Assembly (NCBI GenBank): GCA_963277665.1 | Contig: OY728159.1 | Coordinates: 1,019,049,343-1,019,113,342, forward strand | DNA: 64,000 nucleotides | Direction: 5' to 3' | DNA from: Viscum album | Taxonomy: Eukaryota > Streptophyta > Magnoliopsida > Santalales > Viscaceae | Shown here: positions 1 to 14,303 of the stretch, in pieces | Layout: every line of letters starts with the position of its first letter | Numbering within the stretch: position 1 is the stretch's first letter | Program-made: the position numbers and the translations under genes | The notes under the pieces: generated by a model | Database searches by the model: none | What the model saw: the letters and a program-made list of their open reading frames with translations, nothing else | What the model was told of the DNA's origin: nothing

Positions 1-2476
1 TGGGAAATTGTGCCAAATTAAGAACTTTCTTTGTAAAATAAAATTCATGATCATCTATAGTCATCTATCTTTGTCAAAAAACACAAACACACCCAAGATA
101 TACTTAGATGAAACTATGAGGGATTTTTACACAACATATACAAAATTAGAGGCATTATTTCGATAAACAACATCAGCACTGGTGGGATCAAAAGATATTT
201 ATTGATATTGTATAATAATTCCTAAAAATCATTATTCAACTAATATTTAACCACCATTTTCATCAACCAAGTATAGAGTAGAAATTTTCATGTATGTTTC
301 ACTATGAATCATCTAATATATTCCTAGTGTCCTTGAAGTCCTCTCAACTCTATGATGTTTCGAGGAGGTGATATGACAAGGATATCCTTTGTCTTCTCCG
401 GGTCGACTTTGATGCCAGGATGAAAAATGATGAAGATGATAAATTTCTACAAGGTAACACTAAAATCACATTTCAAGGGGTTCATTTTCAGGTTGTGTTG
501 TCACAATTTCTTAAATATGGTTCCAATATCATCTAGTTGGTTATAGTGTTTTCAAGATTTAACCACCATGTAATAAACATATCATTCTATGAACTTTATC
601 AGGAAGGGTTTGAAGATGTAATGTATGAACCAATGGTATATAACACTAGAATTCATCATGAAAAATGGAATTATCTGATAGAAAAATACTCTCTGGGGGT
701 CCTAAAGGTAGTGGATTCTTTATCTTATTATTCTATTCATATTTGATTGTATCCTAGATATCCAACCATGAAGGATAGATCATAATATCTAGTTGCTTCA
801 TCAATAATTAGATTTTTTATTGGGACTAGGAAGTAATCCTCTGGAAAATATCCATTGGGATCTATAAAATCAATGTAGACTCTGATTGTTATGTTATTTT
901 CTTTATCAGGGATGTTATGGTCAATTCATTTGGGATATTGGACTTCCTGAATGAAATTGTATCTAATGATCTTTTCAACTTCAGCCTCAATTTTGGAAGC
1001 ATGTGTCGGTTGCGTCTTTGTGGATGCTTGTTTATAGACTTGGCCATTCTATGGAAGGCCTCGATGGTGAGTTGACACCTTGGGATAGAGGCCTAGAATT
1101 CCTTTTTAGTTCTATGAAAAAATCATTATGTTGATTTAGGAAGGAGTTGTATACCAATTTTTTCAGAAGACATGGCCATAGTGATCAGTGTGGGTCATGG
1201 ATCTTCTTTTATACCAATATTTATTTCTATGAGTTCATAAATGCTAGTAGAGACACCCTATTGAAATTCTATAGGAACATCCCTAAGGTCCTCCTATTCT
1301 TCTTATTCCTCCTCTTCATCTTCTTCCTCTTGTTCCATATGGGGAGAAAATAATTGGATAAAATTTCCAAAGTCATGGGAGGGGTCAATATCTTGATATT
1401 TGATAGATGAAATGACTTCCTCTGACCTAGCTAACAATGTGTAATTTCTATGAAAATATGGAGAGGATTGAGTGATGGATGGAGGATGAGTGTCTTCATC
1501 CTCTTTGGGAGATGATACAATCTATTCTTCCTCAGTTGGTGATGCTATAAATTTCTAGAGATCTGGGAATGGATTGAGAAATTTTCATATGATATTTCAC
1601 CATTTTCTTGGGAGTCAAAAAAACTTTTCAACACTATTAGACTTAGTGGTCATGACTGAAATCATGAGGACCATTGAATATTCATATGAATCAGGAATTG
1701 TATACCTGAACTAATTCATTGGTACCAAATATTCCTCACCAAGTGGTTTAAATTGGTTGTTCGGGATCATTTCCAGACCATTCGGGGCAGTGACCCAAGC
1801 AACATCATCAACCAGATGTTTTTTCCCTTTCCCATGATATAATGCTACATCAATATAATGAAACACGTATGATTCAAACAAGGTATTATCAGTTTGATAC
1901 ATCATTATTTATCCATTAATATATTTTTTATACATTAATGGTATGATAAGGGGATTCTCGCTTGTTGATGCAACCAAGGGATTCTTTGAAGGTTGTTGAA
2001 GTCTGTGTTCTGCCGAACTTCTTGGTATTCTAAGCCAGCCATGAGGTATCAAAATTGATACTTGGGATTGATTTGGGACAATGGATTCTACTTAGTTTTT
2101 TCATATCCATGTAGTATTATGAAGTAAGTTTCTAGGTTATCATCACTCTAACTCAGTTGGCAAAGTCTTCATGCTTGAATGAGGTAACTCCAGAGCAATA
2201 TTTAATAAAAACAATTCGTATATTGACACCATTTATCCTCCTTGACATGTACAAGAGTCCTATGTGTCCCAATATAATGAAATATTCATATTGATCTTGG
2301 AATGAGACAATCGCATAACATTCCAATGGATCAATATATGTCTGATAAACTTCAGCAATAGCCACATCAGCTTTAAAATCTTGGGTCTTAGCCAAGCCAC
2401 TATCAATGCTTCCATGAGATCCTTTGGAATGATCAGAGAATTTGGGATCAATATATTAGATGGTAAAATATCTAGA
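1..2476 (-). pseudogene. pol: Element A: protease to RT part of a broken Tat/Ogre-type pol
   Basis: Read on the minus strand, this is the 3' portion of a Ty3/gypsy polyprotein of the Tat/Ogre group. The protease region lies at about 1900-2476 and RT at about 1-1330, cut by the window edge. The stretch DPEKTK near 400 matches VDPEKTK of the RT in element E (about 54345). The segment PKDLMEALI near 2430 matches SKDLLEALI of E (about 52323). The protease active-site region near 2200 reads FIKYCSGV where E reads FIDNG, so the catalytic Asp is lost. Stops and frameshifts occur throughout. The 5' part of the same element resumes beyond the inserted element B at 14391. Lineage is inferred from similarity to E, whose dual RNase H marks Tat; A itself runs out of the window before that domain. 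Confidence 0.85.
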
Positions 2477-5400
2477 TATAGTGACCCTATCTTTACAAAC
2501 ATTTACATTACATATATTTTGAGGAATACTTAAACATTATACATATAGACACCCCAAGACTGTAGTTGGTATAGTTCCTTTGGAAACATGGAAATAAAAA
2601 CAATGGTACATATATGAGCTACATCGTTTCCCCATAGTTTCTTCTTAACTAGAACCCTTCTTAATAATATTAAAAATAGTAAATATTATCATGACCTAGA
2701 GAAAGGAAACATAAAAGGGGTGAGTTCAAATTCTCATTAAGGTTAAACAAGGGAGACAAGTAAGAATGAACATGATCAAAAGGGCATGATTATGTGATCA
2801 TTTAAAAATAAGATCATACCCTGTATATCAAAGATCATAATATAGATTATGGAATTAATTTTGGTAGTTCATAAGACATGAATCATAATGAAATAGATAT
2901 CATAAGCCAAGAAATCATAACATAGGAATAAAACATGGAATTGTGGAAAACCCATAAGCATATTATATTATTTACATAGTAGCCGAGGTATAAATTCCAA
3001 GACCATATTAGTAGAAAAAGCCTTTTACTGAACCAACTAACCCCTATTCCAGCCCTGTATTACGGAACCGGGTGACCCTCATTTGATACCAATATTATTG
3101 AACTAAGTAACCCTAATTTCAACCTTGTATTACTAAACTGAGTGACCCTCATTCCAGGATAGTATTACTGAACTGAGTAACCCTCATTCCTGCCCTATAT
3201 TACTAAACTGGGTAACCCTCATTCTAGCCATGTATTACTGAACTGAGTAACTGTCACTCTATCCATGTATTACTGAATCAATTCACCCTCGTTCCAGTCC
3301 TGTTTTATCTCATGAGATATAAATCATTTCCCAATGCATTATAGGGAGATATATGTCCCAACCATCTCATAATAAAATCATAAATACATGTTCCACAAAA
3401 CATATCGTAACCCATGAAATGAAGTGGGTATCATAAAAATGTAAACATATTATAATCTGTGTAAAGAGTTATAGTTTTCATAATCATTTCATCAATATCA
3501 TAACCCATAAAAGAGAAAATTATTTCACATACATATAACCCATGATGGAGAAATTGGTTTCATAAAGACCATGAAATTAATCATAACTCATTCATACAAA
3601 GGATATGATTTGAACCTTTAGATCATTTTCTATAATGTAAGAGTAACATCAATAGATTTCATCTTAGATGGAAAATAATTTTGAAATATCCATTAAAAAA
3701 GTTTCTTCAGAAAAATATCCTTTCTTTTCTGAAAAAATGGTTTTTACTACATAAAACCATTTGAAAATAATTCTCTTAGAAAATACATTGAAAACTTATA
3801 AAGAAGACATGAAATAATTTTGAAAAACCTTTTCTATGAAAACCTTTAAAATAAGCTTAAAAATATTTAAAAACATTTTTCCTTGAAAACACTTGAAAAT
3901 TTTTAAATAAAGATTGAAATTGTTTTGAAAACTATTTCTTTGAAATCACTTTTAAAACTTGTAAATAATGCTTGAAACATTTTAATATAGTTTTCCATTA
4001 AAACCTATAAAATAAGTTTAAAACCATTTTGAAAACAATTTTCCATGAAAATTTATTTTAAAAATATTTTCTTAAATATTGACCTTTTTAACAATGGAAA
4101 TGGAGGATCAAAGAAATAACGACAGGTAAATTTGTACATATCGTACTAGGTCAAAAGAACATTCCTTCTGCAAGGTAAAAAGGATAGAAAAGTTCTTTGT
4201 TTGGAAAGAGACAAGAGGATTAACTTGAAGATATTGGTAAAATATAAAAATAATAAAAAATTATTTATATATTATATTGTAATCGTGTAATATTCTTGGA
4301 TAATATTTTTAGAAAACATATATTCCTGATCGAAGAGAGGGTACAGTCGGGCTTTCCTAAAAACAATTTCTTAACAATCTTATGTTCCAAAGAGTAAAGA
4401 ATGATACCAATACATGTGTATATAATGAAATAATAGAGGATAACTAAAATTAATAATACTATTGAGTGATTGATCATAATATTTCATGAAAGGATGCATA
4501 AACAAAAACATTCTTGAAAAGAAATGATATTTTCTCCATAAACTCTTATAACTTGGTATCTTGGGATCATGATCTCCATATAAGGAAAGAAATTTACATG
4601 AAGCATATATTATCATTAAACCACATAAAATAAGGACATAAATTGGGAATGTGAATACCCATAAATTTAGGTACAAGATATATAGAATAAAATTGCATTC
4701 ATTACATACACCACATAAAAGAAAAAAGTGGCGAACATAGCTTGTATCTCGTAGAAATTAAAAGTGAGAAGAAATACATGTATCTTGTGTCTTGACTCTC
4801 TTTGTACTCGTACAAGATTCATATATAATAAATATTAGTTTATTATAAATATTATATAGAAGAATATTATAATACATAATACCATATATGGTTTTATTAT
4901 GACTTTATATTACCATATTTTTAACAATCCTATGTTGAAGTCTCACTTCAGGTAAAATTCACTTTATTCTTCACATGTGTCTTAATTTGTTACATCTTTG
5001 GTCCTTGTACATATATCATGATTAAAGAATTTAAAATATGATATAAATATAATTTATATATAGTATATGTGTTTTATAATAATATATATAATATAGGATT
5101 ACAAAATGGAATATATCATTCATGAAAACGGTAAGCCGTACGTACGCATCAATATTGTTTCCATTTTTATTTTTTTATTGAAGGAAAGTATGTAAATGAC
5201 ATATGTCTGTATATATATGTATATTTATATATATAATTATTTAATTATCATAAATATATCATATATATCATATAATTTTACTAAACTCATCCTTAATACA
5301 TTCCATGTGGTGTGTGAATGAATCACATCGCATTGAGGGGGTGGTAGTCCACACTTCCTCATACAAGATTATCATATTAACACAAAAATTAAAAGAAAAG

Positions 5401-7061
5401 AGATGTGTGTTTTAAAATGAATAAAGAAGAGTAAATAAATATAAAATATAATATATAACATATATAAAAATATTTTACATCATAATGGCCACCATGATTG
5501 GTGGTAAATGGAAAATGAACAATCATCATTTCATGAGGTAGTAGTTTGACGAACACAGAAATCGTATGTTCAACATCCATTGGATGGAGGCTTGTGTAAG
5601 TGCAGGTCATAACATTTGAATAAAAACATAATAATATATATAGGATAATGTTTTTTTCATAAAATAAGGGAATATAGATAGTGGAGGGGTGGAGAAAGAA
5701 AATAAATGGAAGGAGTTTGAGAGAAGACGTTACCTCTAAATCGGGTAACTCCTTTTGGTTTTTGGAAAAAGGCTTCCTTAAAAATCATTTTTCCAAACGG
5801 GAAGAATCAAGGTAAAATGGAGGATTTCTTTAGGATAACTTCTAATATATTAGAAAAAATTAAAAGGTTTTGTAGGTGTGGGGAATGGGTATAGGTGGTG
5901 GATTTTTATAGGGAAGGAAAAGGACTCACCTGAAATTTTTAGAAAACAATTAAGTGTTCACATGTTCTTACCTAAAAGAGTAATAAGAAACAACCCAACT
6001 CCATAATGTAAGGTTTATGGCCTAAATATGGACATAAAATGGGTTTTGGACTAGTATCTAGTTCATTTGGGCTCTTAATTTTAAGGTTTAATCCCTAATT
6101 AAGCTTAATTTGTCCTTAACTACTGTAATAAAATTTAATCACTTTTACTAAAATATTTTTTCAAAAATTAGCATGGTATTATTAAACTCAAAATATTAGA
6201 CCAAATACAATGGTGTATGTTAGATTTTAAAAATTTAAATCAAAGATGCAGAGAAATTAAATTTGGGTTAATCTCATAGAACGGGTGAAATAACAGTGTT
6301 TTAAAGTAAGAAAAAGATCAAAAGTTTATTAAGATCTTATATTTTGTTTCAAAGTGAAATTTAGTATAATTAATTACATTTTATTCATATATGAAATTAC
6401 ATATAATTTTACCTTAAAAAATAATTATAATATAATTTAAAATTAAAAATTAATTATAAAAAATGTTAATTTTAACAAAAAACGGCATTTTTCGCTATTC
6501 CTCAAAAAATGAAGTTTCTTATAAAAATCCCAAAAATTCACCCTAGGATAATTTCTACATTATGAATTCAAAAATGATTTTTATTTTATCCAATTGAATA
6601 TCTAAATTTTTATAAATTACATTTATTATTAAAATATATTTATTTAATAAATCAATATTTTTAACCCAAAAGAACTTTACAAAAAAATATTATATTTCAA
6701 TATAAATATGTTTTATTTATATAAAAATCTATAAAAAAAATATTTGATAAGTATTTATTACTTTTAATATTACTATTTCTAATGAATGGGTTATAATTAT
6801 CTTATTTTAATAATTAAAATAATCAAAATAGATGTTTCATAGAAACTTAGTGTTGTGTGCATCGTACGCCAAGTAAGTGTTGCTTATAGTGAAAGCCATG
6901 TTAGTATTATGTGTGAATGGAAAGTTTGACTTAGTGTTTAAATATATATATATATATATATATTAATAAAGAAACTATTTCTAGTGTCATGTGAAATAAA
7001 AAATATTGAAAAGATAAATTAATTTTGAAAAAAATAATTCTCAAAATATCAGGGTGTTACA
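2477..7061 (-). repeat. Element B 3' LTR
   Basis: Direct repeat of 9676-14390, recognisable from end to end with many substitutions and small indels. In plus orientation it begins TATAGTGACCC (the other copy has TGTAGAGACCC) and ends GGGTGTTACA. It contains a 35-bp minisatellite, the motif CCAATGCATT (3331-3340) and an AT microsatellite (about 6942-6963). The 35-bp repeats and other marks occur in the same order in the second copy. There is no coding content; the few short ORFs inside are not conserved between the copies. Confidence 0.9.
3024..3302. repeat. 35-bp minisatellite in element B 3' LTR, about 8 copies
   Basis: Imperfect 35-bp units share the core ACTGAACTGAGTAACCCTCA. Eight consecutive units can be read, each starting TATTACT or a close variant. 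The same array, also with eight units, lies at the same place in the other LTR (10222-10503), so it predates insertion of the element. Confidence 0.92.
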
Positions 7062-7078
7062 TTCTACCCCCATTAAAA
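7062..7078 (-). other. Element B polypurine tract
   Basis: On the minus strand the bases next to the 3' LTR read TTAATGGGGGTAGAA and then TGTAACACCC. This is the usual position and look of the plus-strand primer of Tekay/Del-type chromoviruses and fixes the element's direction. Confidence 0.85.
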
Positions 7079-8639
7079 TGAATTCCACGTTTGAAATTCA
7101 TATTAGTTATCAATGGTTTAATACTTGAAAGTTTAATTCATAGAAACACACATCGTAAATATGAATACTGAAAATTCCTTTAAAAAGGGAAATTTCTAAC
7201 CATAATAGTTACTCAAAGTAACATATAACTGGGTTTCCACGTAGGAGAACATAGGTTGGTAGAGAAAATTGGATAGAGAGGAAAAGCGTAAATATATATA
7301 GGGAGTGATTGAGGTCATTAATAACAAACAAGTGAATGATCAAAGGAAATTTGAGGGCCTAAAATTCAAAATATATGATGATTTAAAAGGCCATCATCAC
7401 AACAAAAATTAAGGTATTAGGACAACAATTTTTTTATCCCTTTTAGAATGTCGATAATTCTTGATAAATTTATATGGAAAAAAAATTAATTCTTTTTTTG
7501 TTATTTGAAATATTTATAATACATCCATTACCTCAAATAATGAATGTCTAGAAATTAAATTTCTTGAATAGAGAACTAAAATATGCTTTTAACTAATCTT
7601 AAGTCTCGTAAAATAATAAAAAGTATAACTATTTATCTCTTAAAAACAACATGAATTAAACTATAAAACTAAAAAGTAACACTAACAGTCCATCATAAAT
7701 AATTATTTATTAAAAAAAAATTAACCAGTAAATCATATAGGTCAGTGGTAGGCATGAAACCCTTATCTTCCTTCGATCATGGGTTCAATACCCATGACCT
7801 TGTCAGACATGATTAGTTTTCATCTGACATACATGATGTCATTTTTTAAAACCACACTAATATAATATATAATATAGATATCCTTGAAATAAGTTTAATC
7901 ACTGATTATCCTTCTATCCTAGGTTTTCAACACAAACTCAGTGTAAAAATACTTCCTCCAAAGTTTAAAATAAACTTTTCATGAATCGATAACCTTATAA
8001 CCCTTTAGAATGATAAAAATACAAAACCATAAAAAGAGATTCATGAAATCATATTAACATTGATTCCCCTTTATCACAAAGTATATCTTGGTTGTAACAT
8101 TCGAAACAGGTGAATACCCATATTGTATATTCCCTTGAAACAAGGTAATGACCTGAATTACCATAAATCCTTTTGGAAATCATGCATCCTCCCTCATTCC
8201 AAAGTGTACTGGATCTATTCCATAAATCCAAAAATATTGTATGCTTCATCAATGATAGAATAAAACACACTTTAACAAGTCCTTACTTAGTTACAAGGTA
8301 ATCAGTACTATATAATTTACTTATTCATATCCCAAGTATATTTATTCATACAACATTATCTTAACATAAAGAACATGTTAAGGGTTAACTTCCCTTAGTC
8401 AAAATGATAACATTCATGAGATAACCTTTCTAGTACATCATTATCGTTAAACATATTCTTTTAAATACTTAGCAAAAACATTAACTGAACAATCCATACA
8501 TAATTCACAATTCATAATTCTAGAATCCAGAAACATAAAGACATTGATTACTTCATCCTTAATCCATTTATAATAATACCTCTTTCCTTTCATATTCCAT
8601 CTATAGTCTCGTCATCATCCACAATATAACCATTACTCA
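7079..8639. other. Element B interior between gag remnant and polypurine tract: nothing recognised
   Basis: This is AT-rich sequence. One minus-strand ORF (8049-8270, 73 aa) has no motif I recognise, and I see no enzyme motif in any frame. A full chromovirus would carry about 3.5 kb of pol here, so most of it has been lost or was never present. Confidence 0.5.
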
Positions 8640-9640
8640 CACCACCTTATTTATTCTCTTTAGGAACATTCCTCTAGGGACATTGGGTTCCATAATGACC
8701 ATTTTCTTCACACATAAAACACTTAGCCTTTGATGATGAGTTTGGGAGGTGAAAATTCCCATCCATTTCATTAACTGAACTCTATATTTTTCCTTCAAGT
8801 CACTTTCATTGTGTCATTTTCCACAGTAAAAACACCTTCTTGTTCCTATTATAAATCCACTTAGGTGATTCCTTCCATATTCTTGATGCAAAGGAAACTG
8901 AATATTCTTTCCTCTACAGTCTCTGTTACCTGAACTCTTAATGAAATAATTACTTATCTTCCTTAGTGATTCTGAGAGTTGGTTAAGGTACACATTGTTA
9001 ATTATGTTGTGTGAAAACTACTTAGGCATGATCATTACGTCTTTCACTCCAGTGATCATCCCGCTTGAAATCCAATCAAAAAATCTTCCATCACATTCAA
9101 CATTAATCCAATAGATTCTGGTTACCACTATTGATTATAACAAGAAGTATAGTGTGATAATTATGTTTTATAGTATAAAACCATATATCCATGAAAATAA
9201 TTACATATAGAATACCTAAATCATTCCACCTTCTTTAATCTATGTTCCCCTAGGTTAATCCAAGGTTAGTCATAGACAACATATATTTAAATCATTCATA
9301 ATGGTTTGTGAGGAGTTTGTGAATTCACAAAGAATATCCCTCAGGAGTGTCAAATGAGGTGTGCATCAAGTCCCATTTCATATACCATATTACCTTGAGT
9401 CAAGCCCAGAACATCTGGTTGGAGTTGTTATACCTAGGTACATTTGTCCCAGATCCACATCCAATTTTAGTATCCTGACATGGATTTATTTCATAGAAAC
9501 CACTCACTCTATCCTTTAAAAAAAGTCCATGTCATTTCAATGAACATTGACTCATCATTATACTTATCCTTAGGGACATCTCTAGAAAAATCCTTAGAAA
9601 TATACATAGGTATCTCACTAAAGTTTTCTCAACCTAGTTT
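8640..9640 (-). pseudogene. gag: Element B gag remnant with two CCHC zinc knuckles
   Basis: The second zinc knuckle reads CFMCEENGHYGTQC (minus strand, 8680-8721), an exact C-x2-C-x4-H-x4-C pattern of the retroviral nucleocapsid type, which binds the element's RNA during packaging. An earlier knuckle starts CFYCGK at about 8834 but is broken by a stop one residue later, and its frame differs. Upstream toward the primer site the reading is broken by stops, and the capsid part cannot be followed with confidence. Limits are approximate. In this kind of element gag lies directly after the PBS, as here. Confidence 0.7.
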
Positions 9641-9661
9641 AAAAAGGATAACTATACCTTT

Positions 9662-9674
9662 GCTCTGATACCAA
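9662..9674 (-). other. Element B primer-binding site (initiator-Met tRNA)
   Basis: On the minus strand the bases just after the 5' LTR read TTGGTATCAGAGC. This is complementary to the 3' end of plant initiator methionine tRNA, the usual primer of chromoviruses. One spacer base separates it from the LTR end. Confidence 0.92.
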
Positions 9675-9675
9675 C

Positions 9676-12600
9676 TGTAGAGACCCTCATTTTACAAACA
9701 TTTACATTACATAGATTTTTCATAATAATTTATCATTGTACAAATAAATACCTGAATACCATAGTTGGTATAGTGCCTTTGGAAGCATGTAAACATAAAC
9801 CCTGGTACATATGTGAGCTATATTATCTCTTGCTAGTTTCTTCTTGTATTGAACCATTTTTATATATATCAAAAATAGTATATATCATTATGACATGGTG
9901 GAAAGTAAACATAAAATGGGTGAGCTCAAATGGTTAGTAAGGCTAAATATGAGAGACATGTATGAAAAAACATGATCATAAGGTTATGAGTATCTGATCA
10001 TGAAAATAGAATATCATACCCTGCATATCAGAGATCATAACAGATATCATGGAATAAATATTGGTAGTTCATAAGACATGAATCATAATGAAATAGAGAG
10101 AATAAGACATGAAATCATAATGTGGGAATAAAACATGGAATTGTGGAAAACACATAATCATATAATATGATTTCCATAGTAGTCAAGGCATCACTTCCAA
10201 GACCATCTTAGTAGAAAAAGTGTTTTACTAAACTAGGTAACCCCCATTCCATCCCTATATTACTAAACTGAGTGACCCTTATTCTAGCCATGTATTACTA
10301 AACTGAGTAACCCTCATTCTATCCATGTATTATTGAACTGAGTAACCCTCATTCTATCCCTGTATTACTAAACTAAGTAACCCTCATTCTAGCCCTATAT
10401 AACTGAACTAAGGAACCCTTATTCTAGCCATGTATTTCTAAACTGATTAACCCTCATTATATCCCTATATTAACAATCCTATTAACCCTCATTCCATCCT
10501 TATTTTATCTCATGACATATAATGCTTTACCCAATGCATTGGAGGGGGATATAGGTCTCACCCGTCTCATAATAAAATCATATACATGTTCCATAAAACA
10601 TATCGTAACACATGAAATGAAGTGGGTATCATAAACATGTAAACATATCATAACTAATTGAAACAGTTATAGGTTTCATAATAATTTCATCAAAATCATA
10701 ACATGTAAAAGAGAAATTAATTTCATATACATTTAACCCATTAAGGATAAATAGGTTTCCTAATGACCATGACATAAGCATAACTCATTCATATTCAAGA
10801 TATGAATGGAACCATTAGATAATTTCCCAAAAGGTATGATTAAAATCAATATATGTCATCTTATATGGAAAATAATTTTATATTATCCTCTAAAAATGTT
10901 TCTTTAGGTAAATATCCTTTCTTGTTTGAAAAAAGGATTTTTAATACATAAAACCATTTGAAATTCATTTTCATAGAAAAATTCATAAATCTTATAAAGA
11001 ATAAAGTAAATAATTCTAAAAACCTTTTACTTTGAAAACATTTAAAATAATCTTCAAAACATTTTTAAAACCTTTTTCTTTGAAAACTTTTTAAAACTTT
11101 TAAATAAATATTGAAAATGTTTTGAAAACTATTTCTTTGCAATCACTTTGAAAACTTGTAAATAATAATAGAAGACGATTTGAAAATACTTTTCCATAAA
11201 AACATATAAAAGAAGTTTAAAACCATTTTGAAAATAATTTTCCTTGAAAATTTATTTTAAAAACATTTTCTTAAAGATATACCTTTTTAACAATGTAAAG
11301 GAATCTTCAATGAAATGATATCGGTTAAATCCGTACAGGTCGTACGACATCAAAAGAACATTCCTTTTACACAGTAAAATGGATAGAAAATAGGCATGTT
11401 TGGAAAGATACGATAATATTCCCTTAAAGATATTGGGGAAATAAACAAAGGTTAAAATTTTCATTTATATATTATATTTAAATGGTATAATATTCTTGGA
11501 AACTCGTTTTAGAAAACATAGATTTCTGACCGAAGAGAGGGTAAAGTTGGTCTTTCCTAAAAACAATTTCTTAACTATATTATGTACCAAATAGTAGAAA
11601 ATGGTACCAATACAAGATTATATAATAAATTATATATTATAAGGAAACTCATGAAAATTATTGAGAGAAGGATCATAATATTTCATCAAAGGAAGCATAA
11701 ACATAAACAATCCAAAAAAGTAATGAGATTGTCTCAATAAACCCTTATAACTTGGTATATTGGGATCATGCTCTCAATGTGAGGAAAAAAAATTACATGA
11801 ATAATATAATATAATTAAAATATTTATATTCATGATATTTCATGTAAAATTGAATTATATTCACCCTAAAAATAGTTTAGGTGCATAAGAAAACATTAGT
11901 CTCAAAGAAGGCCAATTGAGACAAAACATTTTTACCGATTTGGTAACTTTTAAAACTTAAACCCCATGAAAGAAGGATCATAAAATGGGAATTTTAATAC
12001 CCATAAATTTAAGAAAAATATACATAGAATGTAATCATAGGCATTAAATACATGACACAAAATTAATGAGTCGTGAACATAGCTTGAATCTCACAGAAAT
12101 TAAAAGTGAGATGAAATCCCCTAACCGTGTGTCTTGAATCTCTCCATAATCATAAAATATTCAGGTATAATAAACATACGTTTATTATAAATATTTTAAA
12201 GAAGTTTATTATTGTACATAATACTCTATATGGTTTTATTGTGACCTTATATTACCAGTTTGTTAACGATCCTATGATAAAGTTTCACTTCGGGTAAAAT
12301 TCACTTTGTTCTTTACATTTGTCTTAATTTGTTACATCTTTGGTCCTTATACATAAATCATGATTCCAGAATGTAAAAAATGATATAAATATCAGCTATA
12401 TACATTATATTTGTATTATAATAATCTAGATAATATAAAAGTATGAAATAAAATACATTGTTCATGGAGACAGTAAGTCGTACATACGCATGAACGTTGT
12501 TTCTGTTTTTATTGTCACATTGAAAGTAATTATTTAAATGATATATATATATATATGTATATATATATAATTATAATAGATGAATTACTATATCATGTAT

Positions 12601-14271
12601 ATCATATATGTTAATTAAACCCATCCTTAATACATTCCATGTGGTGTTTGAACGAATCATATCGCTTTGAGGGGGAGGTAGTCCACACTTCCTCAAACAA
12701 GATTATCGTATTAACACCATAATGAAAAGTCAAGATACGTGTGTAGTAAAAGAAATTCAGATTATTATATAGATATTAAATATGATATATGACATATAAG
12801 AATATATTTTTTTCATAACTTCTACCATTATTGGTTTTAAAGGAAAAAATCAACAATCAACTTTTTGTGAGGCAGTAGTTCGCCATACACAGAAATAGTG
12901 TGTTCAACATCCATTATTTTGAGGTGTGTGTAATTTTAGGTCATAGAATTTGAATAAAAACATACTAGTATATGTAATATGATTTTTTAGTCACACAAGA
13001 AGGTAATAAATATAGTGTAGCGTTGAATAAGGGAAATAAATAGAAGGAGCTTGAGAGAAGATGTTACCTCTAAATTGGGTAACTCCTTTTCGTTTGTGCC
13101 AAAAGGATTCCTTGAGAATATTTGTTCCCAAACATAAGATTAGATTTCAAAGAGATGAGTTTTTGGAGGATAATTTTTCTGATCTTGGATTAACTTAAAA
13201 GGTTTGAGAGGATTGAATAATGTGTACAGGTGGTGGCCTTTATAGGGAAGGAAAATGACTCACATGTAATTTTTAAATAAAAATAATGTGTGCACATGTT
13301 CTTACCTAAAAAAGTCATAAAAACAAAAAAACACTCAATAATATAAGTTTTATGGAAGAAATATAGACTTTAAGTGGGTTTTTTACAAATTTATAGTTCA
13401 TTTGGGCCCCTAATTTTAAGTTTTAGTTCCTAATTATGCTTAATTTGGCCATAACTGATGTGATTATTTTTAATCACTTTTAGTAATGATTTTGTTCAAA
13501 AATTAACATTCAATTATTAAAATATAAATATTATACTGGATAAAATTATTTATGTTATATTTCTTAAATTTATATCATATAAGAGGAAGAATTAAGATTA
13601 GTGTTAATCCCAAAGATGGAACGAAATAAGAGGGTTTGAAAGTAAGAAAAAGATCAAAAGATTGTTAAGATTTTATATTCAATTTCACAATAAAATTGAT
13701 TATAATGAATTAAATTGTACTAATATATGTAATATTAACCTAATTTTACCTTAAAAATATTTAAAATTTCATTTATAATTAATAATTTTTTAGACAAAAG
13801 GCAGTTTTTAATTATAAAGCAGTATTTTTCACTATTCACTAAAAATGATGTTTCTCAGAAAAATCACAAAAATTCACCATAGTCTAATTTCAACATTATG
13901 AATTCAAAAATGAAATTTATTTTATCCAATTAAATATATAAATGTTTTTAAAATACCTTTTATTATTAAACGTGATTCATTCAAGAAAATAATATTTTTA
14001 ACAAAAAAGGACTTTACCAAAAATATTATCTTTCATTTTCAATATGTTTGATTTATATAAAAATATTATATAAAATATTCTAAAAGTTATTATTTCTATT
14101 CATATAACTTAATTTAATTTCTAGGTTATAAATATATTATTTAATTAATTAAAACAATAAAAATAGATGTTTCGTAGAAACTCGTTGTTGTGTGCATCGT
14201 ACGCCAAGTCGGTGTTGCTTGTAGTAAAATCCATGTTTTTATTTAATGTGAAAGGAATGTTTTACTTAGTG

Positions 14272-14303
<32 letters not shown>

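Noticed and set aside
3024..3302. CRISPR-like regular repeats
   Set aside because: Units abut with no unique spacers, are degenerate, and recur in the partner LTR. It is a minisatellite.
4265..4676. Two overlapping hydrophobic minus-strand ORFs
   Set aside because: They lie inside the element B LTR, are not kept in the partner LTR, and arise from AT-rich codons.
5389..5610. Minus-strand ORF of 73 codons
   Set aside because: Inside the element B LTR and not conserved in the other copy.
8049..8270. Possible protein of element B (73 codons)
   Set aside because: No recognised motif; a length like this is expected by chance in AT-rich sequence. Listed only in the description of the interior.
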